A DNA stretch of 64,000 nucleotides from an uncultured Candidatus Melainabacteria bacterium (GTDB lineage Bacteria; Cyanobacteriota; Vampirovibrionia; Gastranaerophilales; Gastranaerophilaceae). The stretch spans positions 1 to 64,000 of the forward strand of contig CATNBA010000006.1 of the NCBI GenBank assembly GCA_950096985.1, in the 5' to 3' direction. Both the position numbers and the translations under genes were made by a program. Positions 17,902-26,539 of this stretch are shown here, piece by piece. The number at the start of each line of letters is the position of its first letter. Position 1 is the first letter of the stretch. The notes under the pieces were generated by a model. It was not told the DNA's origin, did not search any database, and saw only the letters and a program-made list of their open reading frames with translations.

Positions 17902-19155
17902 CTATTCGAATGTTTTGAATGTAGATTCGATATTCTTTTCAATAACTTTTTTAACTGCTTCCATTTCCGTTTGTAGTGCATCCTGTTCTGTATCAAGCTG
18001 TCTTAAACGCAACTCAAGAGTTCTATCCTGCTGTTGAATTTTTTCTGTTTTAGCATTGATATCAGCAATTTGTTTTTCATAAACCTGCATATCATAATTA
18101 TACTGGTTCATAGCATCATTATATGCATTTTCATCAGTTATAGTTTCAGTATTTAGAGTGTATGTAATTGTAGAATCTTCAAATCTTATACTTTGAGGTC
18201 TGCCTGTATCATCCAAGTCTACAAACGCTCTTTGTTTTCTTTCAATTTTTGTTTTAACATTTTCTGCATCATAAATAGGTAATTTATTCTGATTTTCAGT
18301 AGGCTTTGTCTTATCCGGAGCACTATCAGCTGCCGCCTGCAAATCTTCTAATGTTCCGAAATATGTTGTTCCCTGAAACTTCCAGGTATAAATCTTATCT
18401 GATTCTGAAATATTTTCAGCAGGAAAATCTCTGCAAATTTGTTCATAAGCAGCCTTCATATCAGCATCTAAAGGATCATAAGGCAACACACTGTTATTTC
18501 CAACAAAAGAAGGAACATTATCATTTACTGTATATGTGGCTAAATCAGAACTTCCGTTAGCTGCTTTTTTCAAATCTGATCTGGATGCAAAACTTAAATT
18601 TCCATCAGCATCAGTAAATGTATAAATATCATCTACAGCAAATTTTGTAAAATCAGAATAGTCATTTACAATCTGTGAATAAGCTTTCTTTTGTTCCTCT
18701 ACATTAGGATCATATTTTGTTAAAGTCTGTCCGTTAATTGTATATGTATCAGTTGCATTGTCATATTTGACCTCATCTTTTGATACAGCAACTTTTGCAG
18801 CCTTAGTTCCAAAACTTACCTGAGGATTATTTTTCATTGTTTGAACACCTGTAAACACATCAGAATAGTGGTAGTGTGTAATCATATAGTTATATCCGTC
18901 CGGGTCGTTAATCAATTCTGCCATATCAGTAATTGTTTCACCGTTAACACCATCCTGATAAGAATACTGCAATGTTGTATAGTCTTGTGTGCTTGGAGCA
19001 GTAGGAACTTCAAGAGCAAGCAGTTCATTAAAAGTATTTGCACTCTGATTTGCCAGTGCTGTACGTGCCTGGTTAACCTGCTGTCCTTCATATTCAACGT
19101 TAGTTTTTCTTGCTGTTAAGCCTAAATATCTTGCTTGTGAAGCTGCCATACCCAT
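17902..19155 (-). CDS. Hypothetical protein with conserved coiled-coil ends
   Basis: This 417-residue protein is of unknown function. The N-terminus (MGMAASQARYLGLTARKTN and on to residue 48) and the C-terminal 80 residues (long coiled coil from about 340) are helical. The middle 50-330 is variable, acidic and Tyr/Thr/Asp-rich, with three repeats of a short module (YDPNVEEQKKAYSQIVNDYSDF, YDPLDADMKAAYEQICRDFP and an associated IYTF/TDADG or IYTW/KFQG strand). No signal peptide is present. The ends are shared with the small gene at 16214. The layout parallels proteins exported by flagellar/type III systems. GAGGAG precedes the ATG. It heads a leftward set of hypothetical genes. Confidence 0.68.
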   Translation of the reverse strand: MGMAASQARYLGLTARKTNVEYEGQQVNQARTALANQSANTFNELLALEVPTAPSTQDYTTLQYSYQDGVNGETITDMAELINDPDGYNYMITHYHYSDVFTGVQTMKNNPQVSFGTKAAKVAVSKDEVKYDNATDTYTINGQTLTKYDPNVEEQKKAYSQIVNDYSDFTKFAVDDIYTFTDADGNLSFASRSDLKKAANGSSDLATYTVNDNVPSFVGNNSVLPYDPLDADMKAAYEQICRDFPAENISESDKIYTWKFQGTTYFGTLEDLQAAADSAPDKTKPTENQNKLPIYDAENVKTKIERKQRAFVDLDDTGRPQSIRFEDSTITYTLNTETITDENAYNDAMNQYNYDMQVYEKQIADINAKTEKIQQQDRTLELRLRQLDTEQDALQTEMEAVKKVIEKNIESTFKTFE

Positions 19156-19427
19156 AAGGCCATCTCCTCATATTTATACTACCTGTCTATGTATTAATAA
19201 TGCTTTATAAAAAGTCAACATTACTATAAAAATTATACGGTATTAAACAAAAAATATATATATAAACCCGCAAAAAATCATTCGTTTAATGTAGATGTAA
19301 ACAAATGTTAAGCGGTCAACTTAAAAAAGGCAATTTTTTGGGAATGAAATACTTAGTATATACATAAGGAATATTAAGGATAAATTTCTCATCAATAGGA
19401 TACAATTTAATTTAAGGGAGGATCTTC

Positions 19428-19664
19428 ATGGCAATAGGAGCTGAGGATTACATTGACCAACTGCTAGTCAAAAAATATGCAGAAGAAAAAGTTGATAACC
19501 ACGAAAACATGGAATCTATGGTAGATCCACAGAAAATGATGGATGCCATGAACGATTATGCCAGCATGTATCGTAATATGATGAACCTTAAACAAAGGCT
19601 CAATATCGCTTGCTACGCTATTAATGCACGTACGGCAAGATATACTCGAACCCGCGCGAGATAA
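19428..19664 (+). CDS. Hypothetical small protein
   Basis: This 78-residue protein is preceded by an excellent ribosome binding site (AAGGGAGGATC), which supports it as real. The N-terminal half is acidic (EDYIDQLLVKKYAEEKVDNHEN), the centre is Met-rich (MESMVDPQKMMDAMNDYASMYRNMMNL), and the tail is basic (ARTARYTRTRAR). No family is recognised. It is divergent from the 417-residue protein gene. The 270 bases between them (19156-19427) show AT-rich promoter-like sequence but no other feature I can name. Confidence 0.65.
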   Translation: MAIGAEDYIDQLLVKKYAEEKVDNHENMESMVDPQKMMDAMNDYASMYRNMMNLKQRLNIACYAINARTARYTRTRAR

Positions 19665-19718
19665 AAGTTTTCTGTTCAAACTTTTTGTTGTAAAATAACA
19701 GCAGAAAGCGAGAACAAA

Positions 19719-20276
19719 ATGGTGGGAAAAATCATCCTGGCTTCTTCTTCTCCCAGAAGAGCCGACATTATGAAAAGGACAAAAATTAAATTTGAGATTA
19801 TGCCGTCCCCGTACGTGGAAGAACATACGACGACGGCTTTTTCTTATGAATTTATAGAAAATTTAGCTTACAATAAGGCAAAAGCGATTGTTACAGACGA
19901 ACCCGCAATAATTATCGGAGCAGATACTGTAGTGGTTTTAAATAACGAAATTTTAGGCAAACCAGAAGGTCGTAACGGCGCATTTGAAATGTTAAAAAAA
20001 CTTTCGGGTAAAACTCATCAAGTAGTTACAAGCATTGTTGTAATAAATTCCGAAACTGGAGAAGTTAAAAAGAATTCCACAACAAGTCACGTAACTTTTG
20101 AAAACCTTATAGATGAGCAAATAAATTATTATATAGATAATTTCAAACCCTTTGACAAAGCAGGCTCATACGGCATACAAGAAATGCCTGAAGGATATAT
20201 CAAATCGTATACAGGGGATTTGGAAAATATTATAGGAATGAGTTCAAAATCCTTGTTGCAACTGCTTAAAGATTAG
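19719..20276 (+). CDS. maf: Maf-like nucleotide pyrophosphatase
   Basis: This 185-residue Maf/HAM1-superfamily protein has the N-terminal signature ILASSSPRR, the catalytic acidic motif IGADTVV near residue 67, and KPEG with a downstream [10 protein letters not shown] strand. Maf proteins hydrolyse non-canonical or canonical NTPs (dTTP/UTP or m7GTP types) to the monophosphate and were first linked to septum inhibition. The subfamily cannot be called with confidence. Its 3' end overlaps the convergent SEC-C gene by 11 bases. Confidence 0.9.
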   Translation: MVGKIILASSSPRRADIMKRTKIKFEIMPSPYVEEHTTTAFSYEFIENLAYNKAKAIVTDEPAIIIGADTVVVLNNEILGKPEGRNGAFEMLKKLSGKTHQVVTSIVVINSETGEVKKNSTTSHVTFENLIDEQINYYIDNFKPFDKAGSYGIQEMPEGYIKSYTGDLENIIGMSSKSLLQLLKD

Positions 20277-21540
20277 CACCGCAGCATTTTTTGAATTTTT
20301 TACCACTGCCGCATGGGCAAGGGTCGTTTCTACCAATTTTACTTAAATCAATACCCTCAAGCGACGGTCTTTCAATATCTTCTTCTATAATACCTAAAGT
20401 TTTTGAAAATGCTTTTGATTTATATAAAACTGTTGTTGATGAGAAAATTTTATTTTCCAAATATCTTGATTTATAGTGCTCCAAAAGCTCATCAAATGTA
20501 AAAGATGTTCCTAAGAGGTTATTTACAACACTCATAAAATTTTCATTACGTTCTGCAATTCTTTTTATAATATTTGCAGAAAATTTATCGTTATTAAGGA
20601 AGAATTCCACACAAGCTTTTGCGTTTTCAACTTTTTCGGGATTTTCAATAATCTTATTGAATGTTTCAAAGAATGGCACAGCGTAAAGCCCCAATTCTTT
20701 ATCAAAGATAATACCAACATCATAAACTTCTTTATGAGATGAAAACCCACCTAATGAATTTTCCAAAAAATTATCATATGAGTTATTAAATTCACTTACA
20801 TTAAAAAATTTGTATTCGTCCGGAGCCTGAATTTTATCTGAGACATCAACCTTTTCCCCGCCTTCGGCAAAATCGTTAAATGAACCTATTAAATCATCCG
20901 CAAATCTGTTTGTTGTAACAACCTCATCCTTTCCAAAAAAGTCAGTAAATTTTTTATAAATTGCTTTAACCTCTTTTTCAATTTCTTTTTGTTTTTCGGG
21001 GTTGTCAAGATATACAAGTTCAGGATTTTGAATAATTTTTGCCACAGAATATCTTAAAGCATCATCTCGTCTATTTGACGGCAAAACTCCAGAAATCTCA
21101 AGAAGATAATATGCATCTTCAAATTTAAAAATACGCGCTACAACATATTGTCCTGAACCAATACCGCGAAATGTAGTCATTTTTACAAGTGATATTACAT
21201 TGTATATTCTTTCATTAATAATATTATTTAATTCAAATCCGTTTTGTAAAACTCGTCTTACTTCATAAATCGAAGATATTGAGTTCATCAAAGCTTTAAC
21301 AATCTTTTTTGAAGATGCAGGAAGTTTTTTAGTATTCTCCAAATATAAAGCTAAAATACTTTTGTTATCCAAATTTCTTTCAAAAATATAAGTAAAACAG
21401 GCAGATTGTAAATTCATATTACCTATGGTTTTCAAATATTCTTCAAAGTCAGGCTTTACTGTTTCATCATTTTGAATAAAAACCGCCAAATCTTTTATTA
21501 TATCATTAATTTGTTTCAAGTCTTCTAATATAAGCATCAT
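20266..21540 (-). CDS. SEC-C motif protein, otherwise hypothetical
   Basis: This 424-residue, mostly helical protein ends in a canonical SEC-C zinc motif ([18 protein letters not shown]), like the tails of SecA and many otherwise unrelated proteins. The body is not recognised. It has a domain with [21 protein letters not shown] near residue 165 and several Phe/Glu/Asn-rich helices. SEC-C zinc fingers bind SecB or ribosomes in SecA; here the motif may only mark protein-protein or ribosome contact. GAGGAG lies before the double ATG. Confidence 0.7.
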   Translation of the reverse strand: MMLILEDLKQINDIIKDLAVFIQNDETVKPDFEEYLKTIGNMNLQSACFTYIFERNLDNKSILALYLENTKKLPASSKKIVKALMNSISSIYEVRRVLQNGFELNNIINERIYNVISLVKMTTFRGIGSGQYVVARIFKFEDAYYLLEISGVLPSNRRDDALRYSVAKIIQNPELVYLDNPEKQKEIEKEVKAIYKKFTDFFGKDEVVTTNRFADDLIGSFNDFAEGGEKVDVSDKIQAPDEYKFFNVSEFNNSYDNFLENSLGGFSSHKEVYDVGIIFDKELGLYAVPFFETFNKIIENPEKVENAKACVEFFLNNDKFSANIIKRIAERNENFMSVVNNLLGTSFTFDELLEHYKSRYLENKIFSSTTVLYKSKAFSKTLGIIEEDIERPSLEGIDLSKIGRNDPCPCGSGKKFKKCCGANL

Positions 21541-21609
21541 AACTCTCCTCTTTAATTCAAAGATACTTTAAAAATTTAAAAATTCAATACTATAACAGGT
21601 TAATATTCA

Positions 21610-22686
21610 TTATGGTTTTTGAACAAGTTTTGTTTCAAAATCAAACTTACATTCGGGACACATTTTTCTTGAAACAGCAGTGTCAACAGCTGCCCCTTGA
21701 ATATCACCGGTCAAAGCTCTTGCTCTACCTCTGTTGAAATAAACTCTTTCTGGCGAGAATGCAGTATCTTCAAGTTTTTTGTATGTTGCAATAAGTTCAT
21801 CATATATTTTTAATGCATTATTGTACTTTTTATTTTTCATTAAATAATCAGCCTTTTCTGCCATTAAAAATTGTTTGTCGATTTTTTTATCACGTATCGA
21901 AATCTCTTTGTCAAACTCATTTATCATCTCATCGAAAGGTATATAATACGTTTTTACACCGAGAATGTCCCAGTTAAATACCTTTGACAGACTATAATCA
22001 TTAGCCAGTTCAAAATCTTTAACAGCATCTTCATATTTCCCGAGTTTAAATTTAGCATATGCTCTTTGTGCATATACATCAGGGAAAATTGGAATAAATT
22101 TTGAATAAACATTCGATGTTTTCAACGCAAGCTTATACTTACCATTAGCAACCATAATATCTATAGCCATGGGCATAAATACAAAATATAAAAAAATTGC
22201 CATCATAAAAGCTAAAACATATATACTTTTTTTTGATGTTTTTCTATAAGTTTCATATGCTTGAGGTTCTATATTATATATAGTTGGCTGAAACTTAACT
22301 TTCTGAAAGCTTCCAACATATCTGCTCAAATAATTTTCATACAAATAATTAACCGAAATATATGTCAAATAGAGCATTATCAACGGTATTGCACAAAGAA
22401 TTACAGACATCACAAAAAACGGTAGTTTAGTGAGTTTTAAAAAATTAGGGAACAAAAACAAATATACAAATAAAAGTATTTCTGCCCCCATAAGACAATT
22501 CATCAAGGTCGTAAACTTTCGGTAAACAACATTAACCTGTTCAAGCTTTTCACCAGGTAATTTTATTGCATATTTGTAGCCAAAACTTCTCATAACACCT
22601 GCAAGTACTGTACAGCCTTTGTCAATATAATATGTACAATATTGAGAATTCAAAAATATTTTTTTTCTAAAATCATTCATGTTCAT
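21610..22686 (-). CDS. TPR-containing membrane protein, hypothetical
   Basis: This 358-residue protein has three predicted membrane segments (about 60-85, 90-115 and 170-195), then TPR-like helices (FPDVYAQRAYAKFKLGKYEDAVKDF; a second set near 285-330). A CPEC pair sits near the C-terminus (SRKMCPECKFDF). It may scaffold an inner-membrane complex; no specific function is assigned. There is no ribosome binding site: TTGCAA, 17 bases, TAATAT, six bases, ATG lie in line, so initiation is probably leaderless. Confidence 0.65.
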   Translation of the reverse strand: MNMNDFRKKIFLNSQYCTYYIDKGCTVLAGVMRSFGYKYAIKLPGEKLEQVNVVYRKFTTLMNCLMGAEILLFVYLFLFPNFLKLTKLPFFVMSVILCAIPLIMLYLTYISVNYLYENYLSRYVGSFQKVKFQPTIYNIEPQAYETYRKTSKKSIYVLAFMMAIFLYFVFMPMAIDIMVANGKYKLALKTSNVYSKFIPIFPDVYAQRAYAKFKLGKYEDAVKDFELANDYSLSKVFNWDILGVKTYYIPFDEMINEFDKEISIRDKKIDKQFLMAEKADYLMKNKKYNNALKIYDELIATYKKLEDTAFSPERVYFNRGRARALTGDIQGAAVDTAVSRKMCPECKFDFETKLVQKP

Positions 22687-22692
22687 AGAATG

Positions 22693-22721
22693 ATATTACC
22701 ATTTTTAAAAATAAATTGCAA
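22693..22721 (-). promoter_or_regulatory. Promoter of the TPR protein, leaderless type
   Basis: On the minus strand TTGCAA (22721-22716), a 17-bp spacer and TAATAT (22698-22693) are followed after exactly six bases by the ATG at 22686. Confidence 0.6.
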
Positions 22722-22727
22722 ACCCAC

Positions 22728-22754
22728 TTGCAAAAAATATTGAGATGATATAAT
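22728..22754 (+). promoter_or_regulatory. Promoter of the tRNA-Pro genes
   Basis: TTGCAA (22728-22733) and an extended -10 (TGATATAAT, hexamer 22749-22754) lie 33 bases before the first tRNA. The spacer is short (15 bp), which the extended -10 could compensate. Confidence 0.55.
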
Positions 22755-22786
22755 AGATATACAGCAAATTGAAATTTAAACTAAAT

Positions 22787-22860
22787 CGGGACGTGGCGCA
22801 GCTTGGTAGCGTGCTACCTTGGGGTGGTAGAGGTCGCAGGTTCAAATCCTGTCGTTCCGA
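22787..22860 (+). tRNA. tRNA-Pro (anticodon GGG)
   Basis: This is a full cloverleaf of 74 nt. The acceptor CGGGACG pairs with CGTTCCG with one G-U pair; the anticodon stem CTACC/GGTAG encloses loop TTGGGGT, giving anticodon GGG. The T arm is GCAGG-TTCAAAT-CCTGT. No CCA is encoded; a T-run follows directly, so CCA must be added after transcription. Confidence 0.93.
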
Positions 22861-22884
22861 TTTTTTAAAAATTTAAATACTCGT

Positions 22885-22947
22885 CGGGATGTAGCACTCT
22901 GCCGAACAAATCGATTAAGTATCGATTTGTGAGAGGGGTAGCGCACC
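22885..22947 (+). pseudogene. Disrupted tRNA-Pro 5' fragment
   Basis: CGGGATGTAGC (22885-22895) and GGTAGCGCACC (22937-22947) are identical to the acceptor/D-arm start and the D-arm end of the intact tRNA-Pro(CGG) downstream. Seven bases (gcagcct) are replaced by 41 bases containing the perfect 10-bp inverted repeat ACAAATCGAT-taagt-ATCGATTTGT. The rest of the tRNA is missing; a second hairpin (GCAAAAT/ATTTTGC) follows. Confidence 0.7.
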
Positions 22948-22987
22948 TGAGCAAAATATAAATTTTGCGAAGTAATTAAATAATAAT

Positions 22988-23064
22988 CGGGATGTAGCGC
23001 AGCCTGGTAGCGCACCGTGTTCGGGTCGCGGGGGTCGCAAGTTCGAATCTTGTCATCCCGACCA
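22988..23064 (+). tRNA. tRNA-Pro (anticodon CGG)
   Basis: The acceptor CGGGATG pairs with CATCCCG. The anticodon stem CCGTG/CGCGG (one G-U pair) encloses TTCGGGT, giving anticodon CGG. The T arm is GCAAG-TTCGAAT-CTTGT. Discriminator A and an encoded CCA (23062-23064) follow, unlike the first tRNA-Pro. Confidence 0.93.
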
Positions 23065-23069
23065 TTTTA

Positions 23070-23103
23070 TAAAAGATCAAACTATTTGTGGTCTTTTTTA
23101 TTT
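23070..23103 (+). terminator. Terminator of the tRNA unit
   Basis: AAAAGATCA pairs with TGGTCTTTT (one G-U pair) and is followed by a T-rich tract, just after tRNA-Pro(CGG). Confidence 0.75.
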
Positions 23104-23138
23104 TTCTCCCTCAAGTCTATGATTTTTACGTAAAATAA

Positions 23139-23167
23139 TTGAACTTTTAAACAAATAGTTGTATAAT
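23139..23167 (+). promoter_or_regulatory. Sigma-70 type promoter of the symporter gene
   Basis: TTGAAC, a 17-bp spacer and TATAAT lie 31 bases upstream of the ATG at 23199, which has its own ribosome binding site (GAGAGG). Confidence 0.72.
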
Positions 23168-23198
23168 TTTCAGGTGACATTAATGAGAGGTTTTATAT

Positions 23199-24521
23199 AT
23201 GAAATTACACATGCAAATTTTAATCGCATTGGGACTTGGAATTAAGCGCAACTGGCATATTTTCTTTGGAATTATTCTCGGGATAATAGTCGGTATATTT
23301 TTACACGGCAGAGAATTCCCTATAGTTGCAACCATTTTAACATTTATCGGACAGGTCTTTATAAGATTAATACAAATGGTTGTTATACCACTTGTTGTTT
23401 CTGCAATTATTATAGGTATTACCAGCATCGGGGATAACAAACAGCTAGGTAAATTCGGAACAAAAATGGTCTTGTATTATGGCATTATTACTGCTCTTGC
23501 AGTATCTATAGGTGCGGCTTTAGCCCTTATATTTAAACCTGGCGTTGGAGCTGCTCATTATATTACAGCAAATGCTGCAAGTGAAGTTCAAGCATCTGTT
23601 GCTACAGCCATGGCTCAACAGCAGGGAAATATATTAAATATTTTTCTTGGGTTTATTCCAAGTAATCCTATACAATCTTTTGCATCAGGTAACATGGTTT
23701 CAATTATAGTATTTGTACTGTTATTTGCTATTGCCTTGGCAAAAGTAGGTGATGTGAACAGACCTATTGTTTCTTTCTTTGAATCTGTCTTTGCAGCAAC
23801 AATGAAAATCACTGATTGGATTATGTACTTTGCAGCACCAGGTGTATTTGCATTGACAGCTAGTGCAGTTTCAAGCTTTGGGATTGATATTTTTGCTAGC
23901 ATTTCAAAATATTTATTAGTTCTGTTTATAGGTTTTATGCTTCAATTATGTGTAGTATATCCGTTATTCTTAAAATTCTTCTCAAAAGTTAATATTGTTA
24001 TGCTATATTCTGCAATTGCAGAGGCTATGATGGTTGCTTTCGGTACTGCAAGCTCATCTGCTACTTTACCTTTAACAATTGCTTGCTGTGAAAAACGCGG
24101 AATTTCTCATAAAATTTCAAGTTTTGTATTACCTTTGGGCGCAACTTTGAATATGGACGGAACAGCTTTATTACAAACAGTTGCCGTAATTTTCCTTGCA
24201 CAAGCATATGATGTTGCTTTAACACCATTCTTGATTATTCAAATTGCCTTACTTGCAATTGTTTCATCTTCAACTTGTGCAGGTATTCCGGGCGCAGGCT
24301 TGATTACAATTGCGTTAATCCTTAACGGTATGGGATTAAGTCCCGAACAGCTTGTTGTGGGATTTGCATTCTTATTCACAATCGAAAGAGTTACAGATAT
24401 GATGAGAACTCTTGTAAACGTAGCATCTGATGCTGTAGTTGCAGCCGCAATTGCTGATAACGAAAACGAAATCAACTATGATTTACTCAACAATCCCGCA
24501 GCTTACGAAGATATTGCATAA
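23199..24521 (+). CDS. Dicarboxylate/amino acid:cation symporter (DAACS)
   Basis: This 440-residue polytopic membrane protein of the GltP/DctA/GltT family has eight or so membrane spans and two re-entrant loops. The serine-rich HP1 motif reads ASSSATLPL near residue 287; NMDGTAL follows near 323, and HP2 has SSSTCAGIPGAG near residue 355. The family takes up glutamate, aspartate or C4-dicarboxylates with Na+ or H+. The exact substrate is not decided by the visible residues. A good promoter and ribosome binding site are present. queF follows after one base, an unexpected pairing that suggests cotranscription. Confidence 0.92.
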   Translation: MKLHMQILIALGLGIKRNWHIFFGIILGIIVGIFLHGREFPIVATILTFIGQVFIRLIQMVVIPLVVSAIIIGITSIGDNKQLGKFGTKMVLYYGIITALAVSIGAALALIFKPGVGAAHYITANAASEVQASVATAMAQQQGNILNIFLGFIPSNPIQSFASGNMVSIIVFVLLFAIALAKVGDVNRPIVSFFESVFAATMKITDWIMYFAAPGVFALTASAVSSFGIDIFASISKYLLVLFIGFMLQLCVVYPLFLKFFSKVNIVMLYSAIAEAMMVAFGTASSSATLPLTIACCEKRGISHKISSFVLPLGATLNMDGTALLQTVAVIFLAQAYDVALTPFLIIQIALLAIVSSSTCAGIPGAGLITIALILNGMGLSPEQLVVGFAFLFTIERVTDMMRTLVNVASDAVVAAAIADNENEINYDLLNNPAAYEDIA

Positions 24522-24522
24522 T

Positions 24523-25407
24523 ATGGAAACAGATAAAATAGCAGCAAAATATTTAGGCAAAAAAGTTGACGGAAGTACTCATTACGATCCGTCACTTTTA
24601 GTTGCAATACCTAGAAGCGAAAACCGCAAACAGTATAATATAGATAACAGAAATTTACCTTTTGAAGGATGGGATGTCTGGCACGCTTATGAGTTCTCTG
24701 CAATGACAGAAAACGGTATACCCGTAACCAGACTTTTAAAACTCAAATATAACTGTAACAGCAAGTTTTTGGTAGAATCCAAGTCTTTAAAATTATACCT
24801 TAATTCCTTTAATATGACACGATTTGGCACAAATATCAAAGATTGTCTTGCTCTGTGTAAACAAACAATTGAAGCTGATTTGAGTAAAACTCTCCAGAGC
24901 GATGTCACAGTCAATTTCATTGAAAATAATACAGAAAGAGTTGAAATCTTCAATAACTTCAAAAATATTATAAATTTCATTGACGAAACAGTGTTAAAGG
25001 TAGAAAATTTCAAAGAAAATCCCGAATTGCTCCAAACAGAAATATCAGAAATGCAGGAGTACTATTTGACATTTGACAGTTTACGCTCTAATTGCCGTGT
25101 AACACATCAGCCTGACTTCGGTGATGTATTTATTTATTACAAATCTTCCAGACATATTATTGAAAGCAGTCTGATAAAATATCTATGTTCTTTCCGCTCA
25201 GAATACCATTTTCATGAAGAATGCTGTGAAATGATTTACAAGAGATTATCGGATTTATTAGATAAAGATGATAAACTTTTTGTATGCGCACTTTATACAA
25301 GAAGGGGAGGTATTGATATATGTCCGGCTCGCTGGAACAAAAAAATCATTGATACTGACATATTACTTGACCTGTCACAATTTGCACGAAACGGGGTTAA
25401 ACAGTGA
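24523..25407 (+). CDS. queF: NADPH-dependent preQ0 reductase QueF (long form)
   Basis: This 294-residue QueF belongs to the two-domain (long) class. ESKSLKLYLNSFNMTRF (near residue 87) is the substrate-binding ESKS motif. The catalytic Cys lies in LRSNCRVTHQPDFGDV (near residue 190), and the C-terminal part has FRSEYHFHEECCE and RRGGIDICPARW. The enzyme reduces 7-cyano-7-deazaguanine to preQ1 for queuosine synthesis. The ATG at 24523 lies one base after the symporter stop and gives the normal N-terminus. yraN overlaps its stop codon. Confidence 0.95.
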   Translation: METDKIAAKYLGKKVDGSTHYDPSLLVAIPRSENRKQYNIDNRNLPFEGWDVWHAYEFSAMTENGIPVTRLLKLKYNCNSKFLVESKSLKLYLNSFNMTRFGTNIKDCLALCKQTIEADLSKTLQSDVTVNFIENNTERVEIFNNFKNIINFIDETVLKVENFKENPELLQTEISEMQEYYLTFDSLRSNCRVTHQPDFGDVFIYYKSSRHIIESSLIKYLCSFRSEYHFHEECCEMIYKRLSDLLDKDDKLFVCALYTRRGGIDICPARWNKKIIDTDILLDLSQFARNGVKQ

Positions 25408-25745
25408 ATAATAGAAAATTCGGGAATGCCGGTGAAGATTTAGCGTGCCGTTATCTGCAAAAACAAGGGTATGAAATTCTTGAACGAAACAAACATTATT
25501 CAAGATTTTGTGAAATCGATATTATAGCAAAAAATAAAGATACAATAGTTTTTGTAGAAGTTAAAACAAGAAAGACGGATAGTTTTGGCACACCATTTGA
25601 AGCAATTACAGCAACAAAATATGCAAATATCAAAAAAGGAGTTTATAATTATCTTTCAGAAAACAAGGTTAAAAATTACCGCATAGATGTTGTCGGTATA
25701 ACACTCAAACCCGAAATCAAAATAGAACATCTAAAAAACATCTAA
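25404..25745 (+). CDS. yraN: YraN family (UPF0102) endonuclease-like protein
   Basis: This 113-residue protein has the UPF0102 pattern GNAGEDLACRYLQKQGYEILERN, then the PD-(D/E)xK-like core CEIDIIA ... IVFVEVKTRK. Family members resemble Holliday-junction resolvase/restriction-type nucleases, but their cellular role is not settled. The start is a GTG that overlaps the queF stop (GTGA), so it is translationally coupled. Confidence 0.9.
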   Translation: MNNRKFGNAGEDLACRYLQKQGYEILERNKHYSRFCEIDIIAKNKDTIVFVEVKTRKTDSFGTPFEAITATKYANIKKGVYNYLSENKVKNYRIDVVGITLKPEIKIEHLKNI

Positions 25746-25752
25746 ATTTGAA

Positions 25753-25782
25753 TTGACATAAATACATACATGTATGTATTCT
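25753..25782 (+). promoter_or_regulatory. Promoter with 18-bp palindromic operator in the spacer
   Basis: TTGACA (25753-25758) and TATTCT (25777-25782) are 18 bp apart. The spacer holds the perfect palindrome ATACATACATGTATGTAT (25762-25779), which resembles operators of AcrR/TetR-type repressors. It lies 75 bases before the ATG at 25858. Confidence 0.65.
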
Positions 25783-25857
25783 ACTTTGTAAAAAAAAAAC
25801 ATATAATGTTTACATAGTTTCATGTTTATTATTACATGTGATAAAAAGGATATACTA

Positions 25858-26502
25858 ATGTTGAATAATTTTGAAAGCTTTGACAATTCTGAAACATCAG
25901 CAAGAAAATCAGCACTTATACAAGAACGCGTAGGACTTGTTTCTACTCATATGTACAAACAATTTCTGGATTATCAGCATGCTAATGTTAATACCAATGA
26001 AATTTTTTCAAGAATGCTTGATAATCTGCAAGTTGTAGCAGATACTTTAAAAGAAGCTTTCTCTTCAAGAAATATTACAACTCAAAATATTTACGTAGAT
26101 ACAGACCCGCAGCGCTCAGTAGTTATCGTAAACATTTTGTGGCATAAAATGAGTTTTACAACCAGATGCAATTATCAACCCCAGGCTCTTTACAGAGAGG
26201 ACGGAAAACACCTTTTCTCAAGCAGAATCATGGCTATAAAAGGCAATTATTATGAGCTTATGAAAGGCGTTACAGACCATGATGAAGAAATGGGCAAACT
26301 TCTTGATAATGAAGTTGCATCTTTATTCATACCGCCTGAATCAACTCAAAATTCTATAATGAAAATACGACACCTTCCAAATCGGGAATTTTACCTAAAT
26401 CAGGTTGATGCACCGCGTGAATTTGTTCTAAAAGTTATAGAAACAATATGTGGCGGCGGTTTCTACCACGAAGAAGGCGCAAGAAAAAGTTTTAATATAT
26501 AG
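25858..26502 (+). CDS. Hypothetical protein behind a palindromic operator
   Basis: I do not recognise this 214-residue soluble protein. The N-terminal 80 residues look helical (SARKSALIQERVGLVSTHMYKQF; MLDNLQVVADTLKEAF). The rest alternates strands and helices (TQNIYVDTDPQRSVVIVNILWHKMSF; RIMAIKGNYYELMKGVTDHDEEM) with a Gly-rich end (ETICGGGFYHEEGAR). No signal peptide or zinc site is seen. I prefer the ATG at 25858 because AAAGGATATACTA precedes it; an ATG 36 bases upstream lacks this. Its promoter carries a perfect palindrome, so expression is probably repressor-controlled. No repressor gene is adjacent. Confidence 0.65.
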   Translation: MLNNFESFDNSETSARKSALIQERVGLVSTHMYKQFLDYQHANVNTNEIFSRMLDNLQVVADTLKEAFSSRNITTQNIYVDTDPQRSVVIVNILWHKMSFTTRCNYQPQALYREDGKHLFSSRIMAIKGNYYELMKGVTDHDEEMGKLLDNEVASLFIPPESTQNSIMKIRHLPNREFYLNQVDAPREFVLKVIETICGGGFYHEEGARKSFNI

Positions 26503-26539
26503 AGTGCACTAGGTTTTCTATAAACTTTTTGGAAAACAA

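Noticed and set aside
18841..19119. Plus-strand Cys-rich 92-codon frame
   Set aside because: It is antisense to the 417-residue protein and lacks a ribosome binding site.
23180..23440. Minus-strand 86-codon frame upstream of the symporter
   Set aside because: It is antisense to the membrane-protein gene and overlaps its promoter and start.
24439..24522. Upstream extension of queF
   Set aside because: It would overlap the symporter gene by 83 bases; the ATG at 24523 gives the normal QueF N-terminus.
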